The notes under the pieces: model-generated | The model's input: the letters and a program-made list of their open reading frames with translations, nothing else | Databases searched by the model: none | Told to the model about the DNA's origin: nothing | Made by a program: the position numbers and the translations under genes | Origin: a virus | Virus record (IMG/VR): IMGVR_UViG_3300045282_000125 | Location: 1-26,443 of that record | DNA length: 26,443 nt | Strand: one strand, 5' to 3' | Part shown: piece by piece, positions 15,249 through 24,333 of the stretch | Numbering within the stretch: position 1 is the stretch's first letter | Layout: every line of letters starts with the position of its first letter

Positions 15249-16246
15249 TCGGGGTGCTCCATTTGCCATCTAACTGTTTCTTGAAGGCGCTCGTGAAAGC
15301 CGCGCGGTGATTTCCAGCCGAAGTCGTGTAGCTTCTGTCCGTTAAGTCCATAGTGACGGTCATGGCCGGGGCGGGCGTTCTGAAAGTCTTCGTACCGCAC
15401 GTCCAGCGGTTTGCCCATATAACCGGCAACCAGCCTCGCCATCTCCATATTACTCACTTGGGCATCGCCGGGGATATTATAACGATCCGGTTTGTCCATC
15501 TTGCCAGGAACGTGCAAATAAGGTTCTGGCCCGCACACCAGGAACAGCAATGCATCGGCGGTGTTCGACGAATGGATGTAAAATCTGGAGCCGTCGTTCT
15601 CCGGAGAACCATGGATTACAACAGGTTCTCCATCGGATACCTTACGCTGCACGATGACGGGAAACTTTTTTGGGCTTTGCATTTCCCCAAAGTTGTTCAT
15701 GAGATTCACTATAACCAACGGCACGTTGTATGCTCTCCAATAGGAGATGGCGATACTTTCTTGAGCGGCTTTCGACGCTGAGTATGGGCTGGACGGCACG
15801 ATGGGGTCCCACTCCTTATGAAGGAACGTCCCATCAGTCGGCCCATAGACCTCGTCAGTTGATACTTGGATAAACACTGATGGTTTCGTAGCGCGTGCAA
15901 ATTCTAGCACATTGAGTATCACCGCTACATTATTCTGCACAAAGGGGACTGGGTTCTCCAGGCTGTCATACACATCGCTCATGCTGGCGAGGTTGAAGAT
16001 ATAATCAATAGAACCAATTTGGCTCATCTCCCGGGGCGAAAACGGCGTTGTCAAATCATGAGTAATAACTTTTACCCGTTGTTTACGTCGATGCTTAGAT
16101 TTCATAACCTCAACAAGCCGAGGAGCTTCTCCCATATGCCTGAAGCTATCAACCAGAACAAAATTCCAAGCCGTATTATCCAGCAAGTACGCGACAACAT
16201 GACAACCAATAGAGCCAGCAGCGCCAGTGATCAGTGCAGTAGGCAT
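15227..16246 (-). CDS. RmlB-like NDP-sugar 4,6-dehydratase / epimerase (extended SDR)
   Basis: The product has 339 residues, with GGAG seven bases upstream of ATG 16246. It is an extended short-chain dehydrogenase/reductase: NAD-binding GAAGSIG at 8-14, the STDEVYG block with T130-D131-E132, the catalytic Y155-x-x-x-K159 (YSASK) and NLMNNFGEMQ. The Thr-Asp-Glu triad and the final RPGHDRHYGLNGQKLHDFGW closely follow dTDP-glucose 4,6-dehydratase (RmlB). I therefore favour dehydration of an NDP-hexose to a 4-keto-6-deoxy sugar, though GDP-mannose or UDP-GlcNAc dehydratase activity is also possible. No RmlA/C/D partners are visible here, so the next steps would rely on the host or genes outside the window. 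It lies in the sugar cassette, overlapping both neighbours. Confidence 0.8.
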   Translation of the reverse strand: MPTALITGAAGSIGCHVVAYLLDNTAWNFVLVDSFRHMGEAPRLVEVMKSKHRRKQRVKVITHDLTTPFSPREMSQIGSIDYIFNLASMSDVYDSLENPVPFVQNNVAVILNVLEFARATKPSVFIQVSTDEVYGPTDGTFLHKEWDPIVPSSPYSASKAAQESIAISYWRAYNVPLVIVNLMNNFGEMQSPKKFPVIVQRKVSDGEPVVIHGSPENDGSRFYIHSSNTADALLFLVCGPEPYLHVPGKMDKPDRYNIPGDAQVSNMEMARLVAGYMGKPLDVRYEDFQNARPGHDRHYGLNGQKLHDFGWKSPRGFHERLQETVRWQMEHPEWLKSSS

Positions 16247-16923
16247 TGAGGGGCTCCATAGTTAGTGAACATTGTTTCGTTGTGGTCGGCTTGGTACCAT
16301 CTCAGCCCCGGAAGGCGCTTCTCGACATTCGCCAATGAGTTCACCTCCCAGGTTATATTTTGAGTGCGCTTGACGTGGTTACCCACTTCCCATTTGATAG
16401 CTTTGTATAGCTTCTCAACTTGGTCACGTGGCACCACCATAAGGCCCCCACAGAACCGCCAGTTCGGCCAGAGGTAGTTCGAGTTCTCCTTGGCGTAATC
16501 CTTCTCCCAGCACCCGGGGATTGCGAAGTCACCGGGGCGTACCCGATCCATAAAGTCTTGAACGACCTCTGCAGTCACCCCTTTAACATGGCCAATACCA
16601 TAGTCCATCCAAACAAATGTCGAGGGGGTCGGATCGAGAATGGCAGCTTTAAGAAGCCAGCCAAACTTCTGGTAATTAGCACAATGGTACGCCAGCGTAT
16701 TCTTGGCCGGATTATCGGCGATGGAAGGAGTTATCTTGAAAGGGGTTTCCATGATTAGTTTGTGCAACCACGTCGATTCCACATGCTCATAGAACGGATG
16801 AATAGTGAAATTCTCACAGTTGAGATTACCAAAGATAATCTCGCCCAACCAGCCATACTCAGCGGCAGATCGGGGGTGATTCGCAATTGGGCAATAACCT
16901 GTGACAAGCTTGATGTCAGACAT
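16231..16923 (-). CDS. HtrL/YibB-like protein, probable sugar-transfer enzyme (copy 1)
   Basis: The product has 230 residues, with AAGGAA eight bases upstream of ATG 16923; the start overlaps the glycosyltransferase stop by eight bases. It is the paralogue of the 228-residue gene at 13970-14656: both carry F-V-W-M, N-W-R-F-C-G, V-V-P, and W-Y-Q-A near the end. In this copy the ITWEVNSLANVEKRLPG segment reads as the family E-N / VE block. It resembles HtrL/YibB-type proteins found beside glycosyltransferases. No transmembrane segment or export signal is visible, so it probably works in the cytoplasm. Activity unknown; the two copies may act on different sugars or sites. Confidence 0.65.
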   Translation of the reverse strand: MSDIKLVTGYCPIANHPRSAAEYGWLGEIIFGNLNCENFTIHPFYEHVESTWLHKLIMETPFKITPSIADNPAKNTLAYHCANYQKFGWLLKAAILDPTPSTFVWMDYGIGHVKGVTAEVVQDFMDRVRPGDFAIPGCWEKDYAKENSNYLWPNWRFCGGLMVVPRDQVEKLYKAIKWEVGNHVKRTQNITWEVNSLANVEKRLPGLRWYQADHNETMFTNYGAPQCLLH

Positions 16924-18925
16924 CCAAGAATTTCCTTACCTCGTCTGCATCCACAATAGCGATACGAGCTTCTTCATCTTTATATCCATACGAGATAATC
17001 AAGATGCCAGAATGGTATGCCATACCGGCGCAAAACTCAATCACACGGTCCTGGAATACGAACGGCAGGGAAAACTTGATAAGCTTGCCAAGCCGGTCGT
17101 ACTGGGCGAACCGGTGGTAATAGTATCGTTTCCACGGCGCCTCCGGCAATCCGCGCGCCTCATGAACAATGGCAAGCCATCCATCGTCCCACGGTATCAG
17201 CTGAGATGACCCACTGATGTGATCGACCGTCGTCCCAGTGGGGTATTCTCGGATCGTTCTACCGTCAGTATCCACCACGACGCCGGGGCGGTACATGAAC
17301 AGGAGTTCTTGGTAGTCTACGAACGGGGCCCAGTTCTTCTCGGTCTGGCGGGGCTCTCGGAGAATACGCTTTATGTTTTTTTGTTGAAGAGTTTGCAAGT
17401 CGTGGCGAGGAGCATACCAACTTTCAAGCTGCGATATAACTTGTTCACAGTTACCGTCAGGATGAAGCTGACGTACTGTAGCCGAGGTCCACAGGTTGCC
17501 GCCCCATGAGAACAACCGTATATCCTCAAACCCCATAACAAGGTTGAATTCGCAGGGTAGATCGGGCGGGGGGACTATCTCACAATACAGCCCTTTTAAA
17601 AACGGGTTCCCCCCTAAATACATAGTAAAATTACGAGTTTTAATCGGGTTCTCAGCGTTCGCCGTCCCATCCGTTGCCTTGATAATGTAGCGCCCGTCTT
17701 GGTCAATGTGGTAATTCACACACCGCACATTGCAGTACAAATCACCAAGATGGTTTGTCACGCTGGGGTTCATCGCCACCCAGCCCTCAGGCGCATCAAA
17801 GGCAATCTTCTGTGACTTAAACGAAGGACACCACTCTGCCAGCGGCTGGATATAATGATAAAGGTTGCACCTCGCTAACTCCCGCGTGCCCCCGTAGTTT
17901 CCCGTCTTCATCGAAAGCTCAGACGCTGCCTTGAACGCCGTCAATCGTTTACCCGGCACATAGAACCCGGCGATGGAGATTTCCTCTTTGGCGCCTACTT
18001 CATGCATATACGTGTTGACGAAGAGACCGTCCTTGGACATCGGCACATGGGCGATGGCTTCTGCAAACGCGAGCGCTGGCGGGTTCATACCTTTCTTGCG
18101 AAAGTAGGTAGCCACCTCCCACATCGGCTCCACGCGCGTCGGCCGCATGTTGTACGCAACCAGCGACTCACGGATAAACCCTTCTTCATTGCCCATGTCA
18201 CGCAGACATAGGGCATGGCAATACTGGGCGTGCCATACCTCTTCGTCCCAGCCGCCCACCTCCACGCGGCGCTTGTACCACTTTATCGCCTTATCAAGCT
18301 GACCGGCATCCCGGTAAGACTGAGCAAGGTAATAGAAGGTACGGCCGTTGTCGGGGTCTTTCTTCAAATCGTCAAGCAATAGTCGAATGTCACGTTTATA
18401 TTTATCGGGCCGATTAGACCCATCGGCATGGTCGATAAAATATGCGACATCGTGGGGCACCTGCGCACTGGCCTCAATATCGAGATACTCATGTGTTGCT
18501 CCACGATAATATCCAGTCGTGTTAACACTAACGATCCGCCGGTTAAGGTAGGAGATACCACCACCATCTTGGTACATGTCCAATGAAGTTGGAGTTGTGA
18601 AGTTGCGGAATGTTACCGCGTCGGTAACAACCAGTTCCATGTCAGCATCGGCGAGGAGGAGGGCGTCATACCCATGTAGTTTAGCCAGTCGTCGGCCCTC
18701 ATCAAGAGCCACATTGCGCGCCTGTGACCACGTCTCAAAGGGAGCGTCCTTGATAGCAAACGGCTTGCCAGCATCTGCAAAAGTTCGTGCGATCACTTCT
18801 TTTGTGTCGTCAACGCTCCCCGTATCGATAACCATCGCGCTTTCAATGTACGGCATATACGACTTGAGTGCTCGCTCGATACGCGCTGCTTCGTTCTTAA
18901 CGATCATATTCAAACAAAGCTTCAT
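16916..18925 (-). CDS. Modular glycosyltransferase: GT2 domain, TPR region, propeller-like C-terminus
   Basis: The product has 669 residues and GGAG five bases upstream of ATG 18925. Residues 1-165 are a GT2-type (GT-A) transferase: LCLNMIVKNEAARIERAL, VIDTGSVDDTKEV (34-37 DTGS) and LLADADM with D93-x-D95. Residues about 174-300 are helical and TPR-like (FYYLAQSYRDAGQLDKAIKWY). Residues about 330-669 contain beta-propeller-like strands (GFEDIRLFSWGGNLWTSA, SGSSQLIPWDDGWLAIVHEA, FCAGMAYHSGILIISYGY) that recall GH130-type or related sugar-binding propellers. It heads the sugar cassette. The TPR part could hold a protein acceptor and the propeller a glycan. The first two assignments are secure, the third is moderate. 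Confidence 0.85.
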   Translation of the reverse strand: MKLCLNMIVKNEAARIERALKSYMPYIESAMVIDTGSVDDTKEVIARTFADAGKPFAIKDAPFETWSQARNVALDEGRRLAKLHGYDALLLADADMELVVTDAVTFRNFTTPTSLDMYQDGGGISYLNRRIVSVNTTGYYRGATHEYLDIEASAQVPHDVAYFIDHADGSNRPDKYKRDIRLLLDDLKKDPDNGRTFYYLAQSYRDAGQLDKAIKWYKRRVEVGGWDEEVWHAQYCHALCLRDMGNEEGFIRESLVAYNMRPTRVEPMWEVATYFRKKGMNPPALAFAEAIAHVPMSKDGLFVNTYMHEVGAKEEISIAGFYVPGKRLTAFKAASELSMKTGNYGGTRELARCNLYHYIQPLAEWCPSFKSQKIAFDAPEGWVAMNPSVTNHLGDLYCNVRCVNYHIDQDGRYIIKATDGTANAENPIKTRNFTMYLGGNPFLKGLYCEIVPPPDLPCEFNLVMGFEDIRLFSWGGNLWTSATVRQLHPDGNCEQVISQLESWYAPRHDLQTLQQKNIKRILREPRQTEKNWAPFVDYQELLFMYRPGVVVDTDGRTIREYPTGTTVDHISGSSQLIPWDDGWLAIVHEARGLPEAPWKRYYYHRFAQYDRLGKLIKFSLPFVFQDRVIEFCAGMAYHSGILIISYGYKDEEARIAIVDADEVRKFLDV

Positions 18926-18929
18926 GGGG

Positions 18930-18962
18930 ACTCCAAAGAAAAGGGGGCGCTGTGGGCGCCCC
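18930..18962 (-). terminator. Rho-independent terminator after the collagen-like gene cluster
   Basis: On the minus strand GGGGCGC and GCGCCCC form a seven-base GC stem around CCACA, followed by CTTTTCTTT. It lies about 35 bases past the stop of the last short collagen gene and just ahead of the modular glycosyltransferase. Most transcripts of the collagen cluster should end here; the glycosyltransferase needs read-through or its own promoter, which I could not identify with confidence. Confidence 0.8.
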
Positions 18963-18998
18963 TGAGTAACTGATTACACAGCAATTTACAAGTCAATT

Positions 18999-19295
<297 letters not shown>

Positions 19296-19303
19296 CTACA
19301 GTC

Positions 19304-19906
<603 letters not shown>

Positions 19907-19909
19907 GGT

Positions 19910-20491
19910 TTACCCTAGCGAACGAGTGAGAGTGCCGGCATTGCTCCAAACCTGTCCAAGAACGTGTGGATCAGCCGTAGGCGGTTTGAACTGGAACAAA
20001 GACTTCCCAGTATTGCCGGTCTGACCAGTATAGCCAGCAGGGCCTTGCGCGCCGGTCGGACCCTGAGTTCCTGCCCCGCCAGTCATACCGGTCGAACCTG
20101 TCTTGCCAGTCGGGCCTTGCGGGCCGCTCGGAACACCAGTCGGGCCTTGCGGGCCGGTCGAGGTGCCGGTGAGCCCAGCGAGCCCTGTGTAGCCGGTTGG
20201 GCCGGTCGGGCCGGCTAAACCTGCGGGCCCCTTATAGCCTGTCGGACCCGTTGCGCCAGTGACTCCGGTAGCACCAGCTGGGCCAGAAGGGCCAGCAGTA
20301 GGACCGGTAATCCCAGCAGGACCAGTGGGACCAGTAGGACCAGTAGAACCCCCACGAATCCCAGTAGGACCAGTAGCCCCAGTAGCCCCGCCCACACTGC
20401 CCGCATTGACCTTGTCAACGACCTGTTTAAGGACCGAGCCGAGTGTGTTTTCGTCGTAGTGGCGAGATGCGAGAATATCATTCGTGGCCAT
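19910..20491 (-). CDS. Short collagen-like protein (second of tandem four)
   Basis: The product has 193 residues: a helical head ([20 protein letters not shown]), a collagen-like shaft of about 135 residues dominated by GPT, GAT and GxT triplets, and a cap [17 protein letters not shown]. The ATG has AAGGTG five bases upstream. The head is closely related to that of the next gene upstream ([16 protein letters not shown]). The stretch near 20290-20390 uses GGTCCTACT codons repeatedly, unlike the GGCCCGACT elsewhere, hinting at local repeat expansion. Confidence 0.8.
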   Translation of the reverse strand: MATNDILASRHYDENTLGSVLKQVVDKVNAGSVGGATGATGPTGIRGGSTGPTGPTGPAGITGPTAGPSGPAGATGVTGATGPTGYKGPAGLAGPTGPTGYTGLAGLTGTSTGPQGPTGVPSGPQGPTGKTGSTGMTGGAGTQGPTGAQGPAGYTGQTGNTGKSLFQFKPPTADPHVLGQVWSNAGTLTRSLG

Positions 20492-20499
20492 ACTTCACC

Positions 20500-21075
20500 T
20501 TACGGTCCAGTTGACACAACGGGAGTGCCGTTGCGGTTCCATACGTACCCCGTAATGCCAGGATTAGACGTCGGCGCAATAAACAAGGGGAGGAACCGCC
20601 CGGTAGCTCCAGTCGGTCCAGACGCTCCAAAAGCCCCTACGGCACCGGGGAGCCCGGTGGCACCAGTGGGGCCGGTAAATCCGGTCGGGCCAGTGAAGCC
20701 CGTTTTCCCGGTAGTGCCGGTCGAGGGGCCAGTCGGCCCAGTCGGGCCGGTAACGCCCTGCGGAATGCCGGTCGGGCCTAGAACACCTGGGGAGCCGGTC
20801 TGACCAGTATCGCCAGTCTGACCAGTGTAGCCAGTAGCGCCGGTCGGGCCGCGCGGGCCGATTGAGCCTTCAGGGCCAGTGTAGTTACCAGTGGGGCCAG
20901 TATTACCAGTCGCGCCGCCAGGGCCAGTCGGGCCTGCGGGGCCGGCCGAGAGGCCAGTCGGGCCAGTCGGACCAGTATTGCCGCCGCCGATACCAGAGTT
21001 GAGGACGTCAACCACCGCCTTCAAGGTCGGACCAAGCTGGTTGCGGTCGTAATTGGACGAGGACAAAATAGCCAT
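20500..21075 (-). CDS. Short collagen-like protein (first of tandem four)
   Basis: The product has 191 residues. The head ([22 protein letters not shown]) is followed by a Gly-X-Thr shaft of about 130 residues and the cap [19 protein letters not shown]. The ATG follows GAGGA at seven bases. It opens the collagen cluster after the portal block. Head and cap are both shared with the second gene, so these are paralogues of one capped-trimer design. Location on the virion is not known; either capsid decorations or tail fibres are possible. Confidence 0.8.
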   Translation of the reverse strand: MAILSSSNYDRNQLGPTLKAVVDVLNSGIGGGNTGPTGPTGLSAGPAGPTGPGGATGNTGPTGNYTGPEGSIGPRGPTGATGYTGQTGDTGQTGSPGVLGPTGIPQGVTGPTGPTGPSTGTTGKTGFTGPTGFTGPTGATGLPGAVGAFGASGPTGATGRFLPLFIAPTSNPGITGYVWNRNGTPVVSTGP

Positions 21076-21129
21076 GTAGCATCCTCAAAGTGTTCGCCGG
21101 AACGCTATCCGGTGGTAGTTACTGGTTTA

Positions 21130-21372
21130 TTAAGCTTCATACATCCGTGCGGTCCAATCGAAAGCACGAACAGCTTCATAGCATTCCTGGCTGCGCCATC
21201 CGCGAATTTCCTGCAAAACAGGATATTGGCGCTGTACCTCCGCGGAAATAGCTTCGTTTTTTAGCCAATTAACTATGACCTCTTGTTGGACCGCAATGCC
21301 CCACTCTTTAAGTTGATAGGGAATTGGGAAAAGGGAACACGCAGGCTCTGAGGGGTACCGGCCAATATCCAT
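21130..21372 (-). CDS. Small hypothetical protein coupled to the portal
   Basis: The product has 80 residues from ATG 21372, sharing its A with the portal stop (TGATG); a GTG at 21375 is the alternative. It looks like a compact helical protein, rich in Trp, Glu and Gln (LKEWGIAVQQEVIVNWLKNE, VLQEIRGWRSQECYEAVRAF). There is no known family I can name. Its coupling to the portal suggests an accessory role in head assembly or portal-ring formation. The 54-base gap after it holds an imperfect stem (CGCCGGA/TCCGGTG) ahead of the collagen cluster. Confidence 0.65.
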   Translation of the reverse strand: MDIGRYPSEPACSLFPIPYQLKEWGIAVQQEVIVNWLKNEAISAEVQRQYPVLQEIRGWRSQECYEAVRAFDWTARMYEA

Positions 21373-23678
21373 CACCCGATCCCCGGGGAAAGTTTCGTAT
21401 TCGGTCCTTGAGCCTGCTGGCCAAACAAATGAGTCTGCGGGGCCATACCGCCGCCCGCCCTATTCGGCGGACGACTACCTTGCCCCACAGCAGCGTCGTG
21501 CTGCGCGCTGCCGCCACCGGTACCCTGAGAGCCGACTTCGCCCTCCTGGCCTTCCGGTGACTGGCCCTGCTGCGGCATCGTGCCCAAGTGGGTCGCGCCG
21601 CCCTCAGGCATCCCCAGCTGCATCGCAAGCTCACCGGCCGTCAGTTCGGTCGTGATCTTCTTGATGCCCTGCTGAACGCCCTCATTAACACCCTTCTCGA
21701 CCATCTCCATCACAGGTCCATGCGCTTGCTGCTGTTCCTGCTGCTTGTGCATTCGCTCAAGCTGGTCATCACTGGGCACTACGTCTTCACCGTTCAAGCC
21801 AATGGTCTGGGAAACGGCCCGCAGCACCTTGCCGCGCCCCGTAATACCCATCAGCTTCATATCCGTGGGGTTCATCGTGGCTTGCAAGAATTCAATCTGG
21901 CGCTGCCGAATCGTCTCTCGCTGGATAGCCACGTTGACACCTAGCACGCTAATCTTCTCTTCTCCTGTAAGGATACCCGTAGTATCTGTCAAGAGAATAA
22001 GGTCCGACAACTGCATAAGCGCCGGCTCGATGATGTCCCGGTCAATATTCGCCGACACCGTCTGCAATATCTTCGAAGCATTACCCATCAGCATAGCAAG
22101 GCCAGACGCCGTACGCCCGGCGCCGCCGCCAGCCGCGCCGCCGCCAACATACTTCGGGATCGCACTGACGTCGTCCGCCATCGACACCCAATGTTCGTAA
22201 ACCTTGATCAGCGTGTCCGCGTTCGAGGTCGGCATGAAGAAGGAGACCGGGGGCTGCGAATTCGCGCCCACAGGATCGTTCCGAATCTTCCACCGTTTCC
22301 AGGGGAACATGTCGTCTTCATTCTCGCCGGGCACCAACCGGCTCGTGTCGATCATAACCTGAGGGCCGGACGAAATAGACAGGTTGTTGATCAGCGCTCG
22401 CGCCGTCGCCGAGAGGGCCTGCTGGATGTCCGCTAAAATGTCCGTCAAAGAATTGCCCACAGGCGAGCCGGGGGTCTTCTCAAAACTAGTCAGAAAATAC
22501 GGGTGACGAGACCGAGGGTTAGGCGTCAGATGCGCCTTGATGACGTGGTTCCCAATGCACCACAACTGGACATGATAGTCACGCAATTCGTCCGGCACCG
22601 CGAGGCCGTAGTCCTGCAATGTCCGTCCCTGCACATTGCCGTTGTACTCGAACATGGTGATCATCGCTGATCGGTTCCATGCCGGGTTCTCGCGGTTTTC
22701 TAGAACCGCCCGCTCCGCATCCGTAGAGTCCCAGCCGTCATACAGGCCGCCACGGCCGTACTCGTCGAGCACCTGTCGAATCGCTTCGGTATCGTACCCC
22801 GGCAGATCGAGGAGATCGTTCAACTCCCCGCGGGTAATCCGCTGTTTCTCAATAATCTCGGCGTTCTCAATGTCGGAGACGCCAGGGGTGAACCAAACAT
22901 CGAATGGGGAGACCCGGTTCCAGGTCAGGGTCGGCTTATGCTCGATGGCCGGTTTCCCGCCCCCCTTGGCCCATGTCACAACCGGTATAACCTTGACCAC
23001 CGGCCCCTTAAGCACACAAAACGGAAACTTGGGAATGTCGAAGAGGCACTCGGCCAAGGCGCCATAGAAGTCGCCGGCACGGAGGATGTCCTCTATTTTG
23101 TCCTCAGACGCACGCGCCTGTTTCGTCGCCTTCTTTTTGGCGGCTTCCTCCGCGCTGTCCATCAACGCTTCTTTGCGGGACTCCAGATCGGAGCCGGAAG
23201 GCTGCTTGCCTAACGTCTGCTGGACCTGGACAGCCTCCTGCTGGATCAACTGGGTAATGGACTGGAGGATTTCGGGGGGGATATCAGGGTTCGACGGCGG
23301 CCGGATGCCCCAAGGACGGTCCTGCGACAGGTAGATATCCCGGAGCAAACTCGATACCGCACGGCATTTCTGAGCAGTGACCCGGGGGTAGATGGTCGAG
23401 CCCCCGAATTTCTGGATCATCATCAAGGTCGTCTGGTCGTACTGCCCATCGAACGTCCGCAAAGACTCCAACAAGCGCTCGCTCCAGCCGGACGCCGTAT
23501 TCCGGTGATTCCGGAAGATCTCGAACCGCCCACGGACGTAACTGCAAAGCGAAGACGGGTCTTGGCCAGGGTCTATCGCCGCTTGGGCTGCAGCTGTAGC
23601 ACGGTCCTGCAGTTGTTGCTCATATTGTGCAGGCGGCACCACATTGAGAACGCCTTGTTGGCCGAGACCATTATCCAT
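21372..23678 (-). CDS. Portal protein
   Basis: The product has 768 residues starting at ATG 23678; an in-frame TGA lies six bases upstream, which fixes the start window. The order of elements fits a large podophage portal: helical N-terminus, clip/wing section with YDQTTLMMIQKFGGSTIYPRV, IPKFPFCVLKGPVVKV, VSPFDVWFTPG, the crown-facing FFMPTSN, and a Gln/Glu-rich helical and disordered tail (LERMHKQQEQQQ, then Gly-rich). It forms the dodecameric DNA gate in the capsid vertex. The ribosome-binding site is weak: AAGGGA lies about 25 bases upstream, separated by a CTCGCGCGAG palindrome. It is preceded by a divergent plus-strand gene island. Confidence 0.88.
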   Translation of the reverse strand: MDNGLGQQGVLNVVPPAQYEQQLQDRATAAAQAAIDPGQDPSSLCSYVRGRFEIFRNHRNTASGWSERLLESLRTFDGQYDQTTLMMIQKFGGSTIYPRVTAQKCRAVSSLLRDIYLSQDRPWGIRPPSNPDIPPEILQSITQLIQQEAVQVQQTLGKQPSGSDLESRKEALMDSAEEAAKKKATKQARASEDKIEDILRAGDFYGALAECLFDIPKFPFCVLKGPVVKVIPVVTWAKGGGKPAIEHKPTLTWNRVSPFDVWFTPGVSDIENAEIIEKQRITRGELNDLLDLPGYDTEAIRQVLDEYGRGGLYDGWDSTDAERAVLENRENPAWNRSAMITMFEYNGNVQGRTLQDYGLAVPDELRDYHVQLWCIGNHVIKAHLTPNPRSRHPYFLTSFEKTPGSPVGNSLTDILADIQQALSATARALINNLSISSGPQVMIDTSRLVPGENEDDMFPWKRWKIRNDPVGANSQPPVSFFMPTSNADTLIKVYEHWVSMADDVSAIPKYVGGGAAGGGAGRTASGLAMLMGNASKILQTVSANIDRDIIEPALMQLSDLILLTDTTGILTGEEKISVLGVNVAIQRETIRQRQIEFLQATMNPTDMKLMGITGRGKVLRAVSQTIGLNGEDVVPSDDQLERMHKQQEQQQAHGPVMEMVEKGVNEGVQQGIKKITTELTAGELAMQLGMPEGGATHLGTMPQQGQSPEGQEGEVGSQGTGGGSAQHDAAVGQGSRPPNRAGGGMAPQTHLFGQQAQGPNTKLSPGIG

Positions 23679-23778
23679 AGATCAACGCTCGCGCGAGAAT
23701 TCCCTTGCGCACACTGCCGGGTTCATATTAATAGTCAATTAATGGGTCTATGCCCATCAATGGGGCTACGAGGTACAA
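23679..23778. promoter_or_regulatory. Divergent intergenic region between portal and plus-strand island
   Basis: This 100-base gap is the only divergent junction in the window and must drive transcription both ways, yet no convincing consensus promoter is visible. A TTGACT at 23733-23738 (minus) could be a -35 box but lacks a good -10. It contains the palindrome CTCGCGCGAG (23688-23697). It also contains three alternating arms ATGGG, CCCAT, ATGGG at 23742-23764, which can form two mutually exclusive short hairpins in front of the gene at 23779. GAGG lies five bases before that gene's ATG. Confidence 0.45.
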
Positions 23779-24333
23779 ATGCTTACTGAAATCGACGTTA
23801 CCGCCGCGGTAGCCCTCCCCGAAGGCCCCGAGCCCACCGTCCACGAAGTCCCTTCCGCCGTCATGCCCACAGGCTGGACCATCTACCGGTCGGCCTCGCT
23901 GGTCCGCGATATCGCGCACAACATGTACGATATCCCAGTTATCCTGGAGAAACACGGGCTCAGCCAAGAGCAATACGAACGACTCAAGGACAACAAGTTC
24001 TTCAAGGAGGCGGTCGAGGCCACCACCCTCGAATGGAACGCGCCCCAAAACACCAAACGTAGACTTGCTTTAGAGGCGGCAATTGCGATAGAAGATTCGT
24101 TACCAGACGTAGTCGCCAGATTGAGCAAAGCCAATGAGCCCCTCCCCGGCGTTGTTGCCCTCCTCAAATTACTCTCGGAAATCGCCGGAGTATCCGGCAC
24201 AGCGGCGGCATCTCAGCCGCAGGCGGTGGGCGCCAAGTTCAATATCACGTTCAACCTTGGGGACGACCGAGTCCAGCACAAAGTGGTGGATGTAACCAAG
24301 GAGATCGCGCATGGGCCAATCGAGAGTACATGA
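23779..24333 (+). CDS. Probable terminase small subunit (HTH-type)
   Basis: The product has 184 residues. A GAGG five bases upstream supports ATG 23779. Residues about 38-100 form an all-helical region (ASLVRDIAHNMYDIPVILEKHGLSQ..., KFFKEAVEATTLEWN, TKRRLALEAAIAIEDSLP) matching a small helical phage family often annotated as small terminase or packaging proteins, in which a helix with R-D/E-x-A precedes H-G-L/I-S-x-x-x-Y. The C-terminus (residues 150-184) is polar with beta-like strands. It would recognise the packaging site and recruit the large subunit. It is placed between terminase and portal but on the opposite strand. The call is a recalled pattern plus context; other DNA-binding roles remain possible. 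Confidence 0.55.
   Translation: MLTEIDVTAAVALPEGPEPTVHEVPSAVMPTGWTIYRSASLVRDIAHNMYDIPVILEKHGLSQEQYERLKDNKFFKEAVEATTLEWNAPQNTKRRLALEAAIAIEDSLPDVVARLSKANEPLPGVVALLKLLSEIAGVSGTAAASQPQAVGAKFNITFNLGDDRVQHKVVDVTKEIAHGPIEST

Noticed and set aside
21096-21116. Stem CGCCGGA/TCCGGTG as a terminator before the collagen cluster
   Set aside because: On the transcribed (minus) strand the stem has an A-C mismatch and no T-tract, so I do not call it a terminator.
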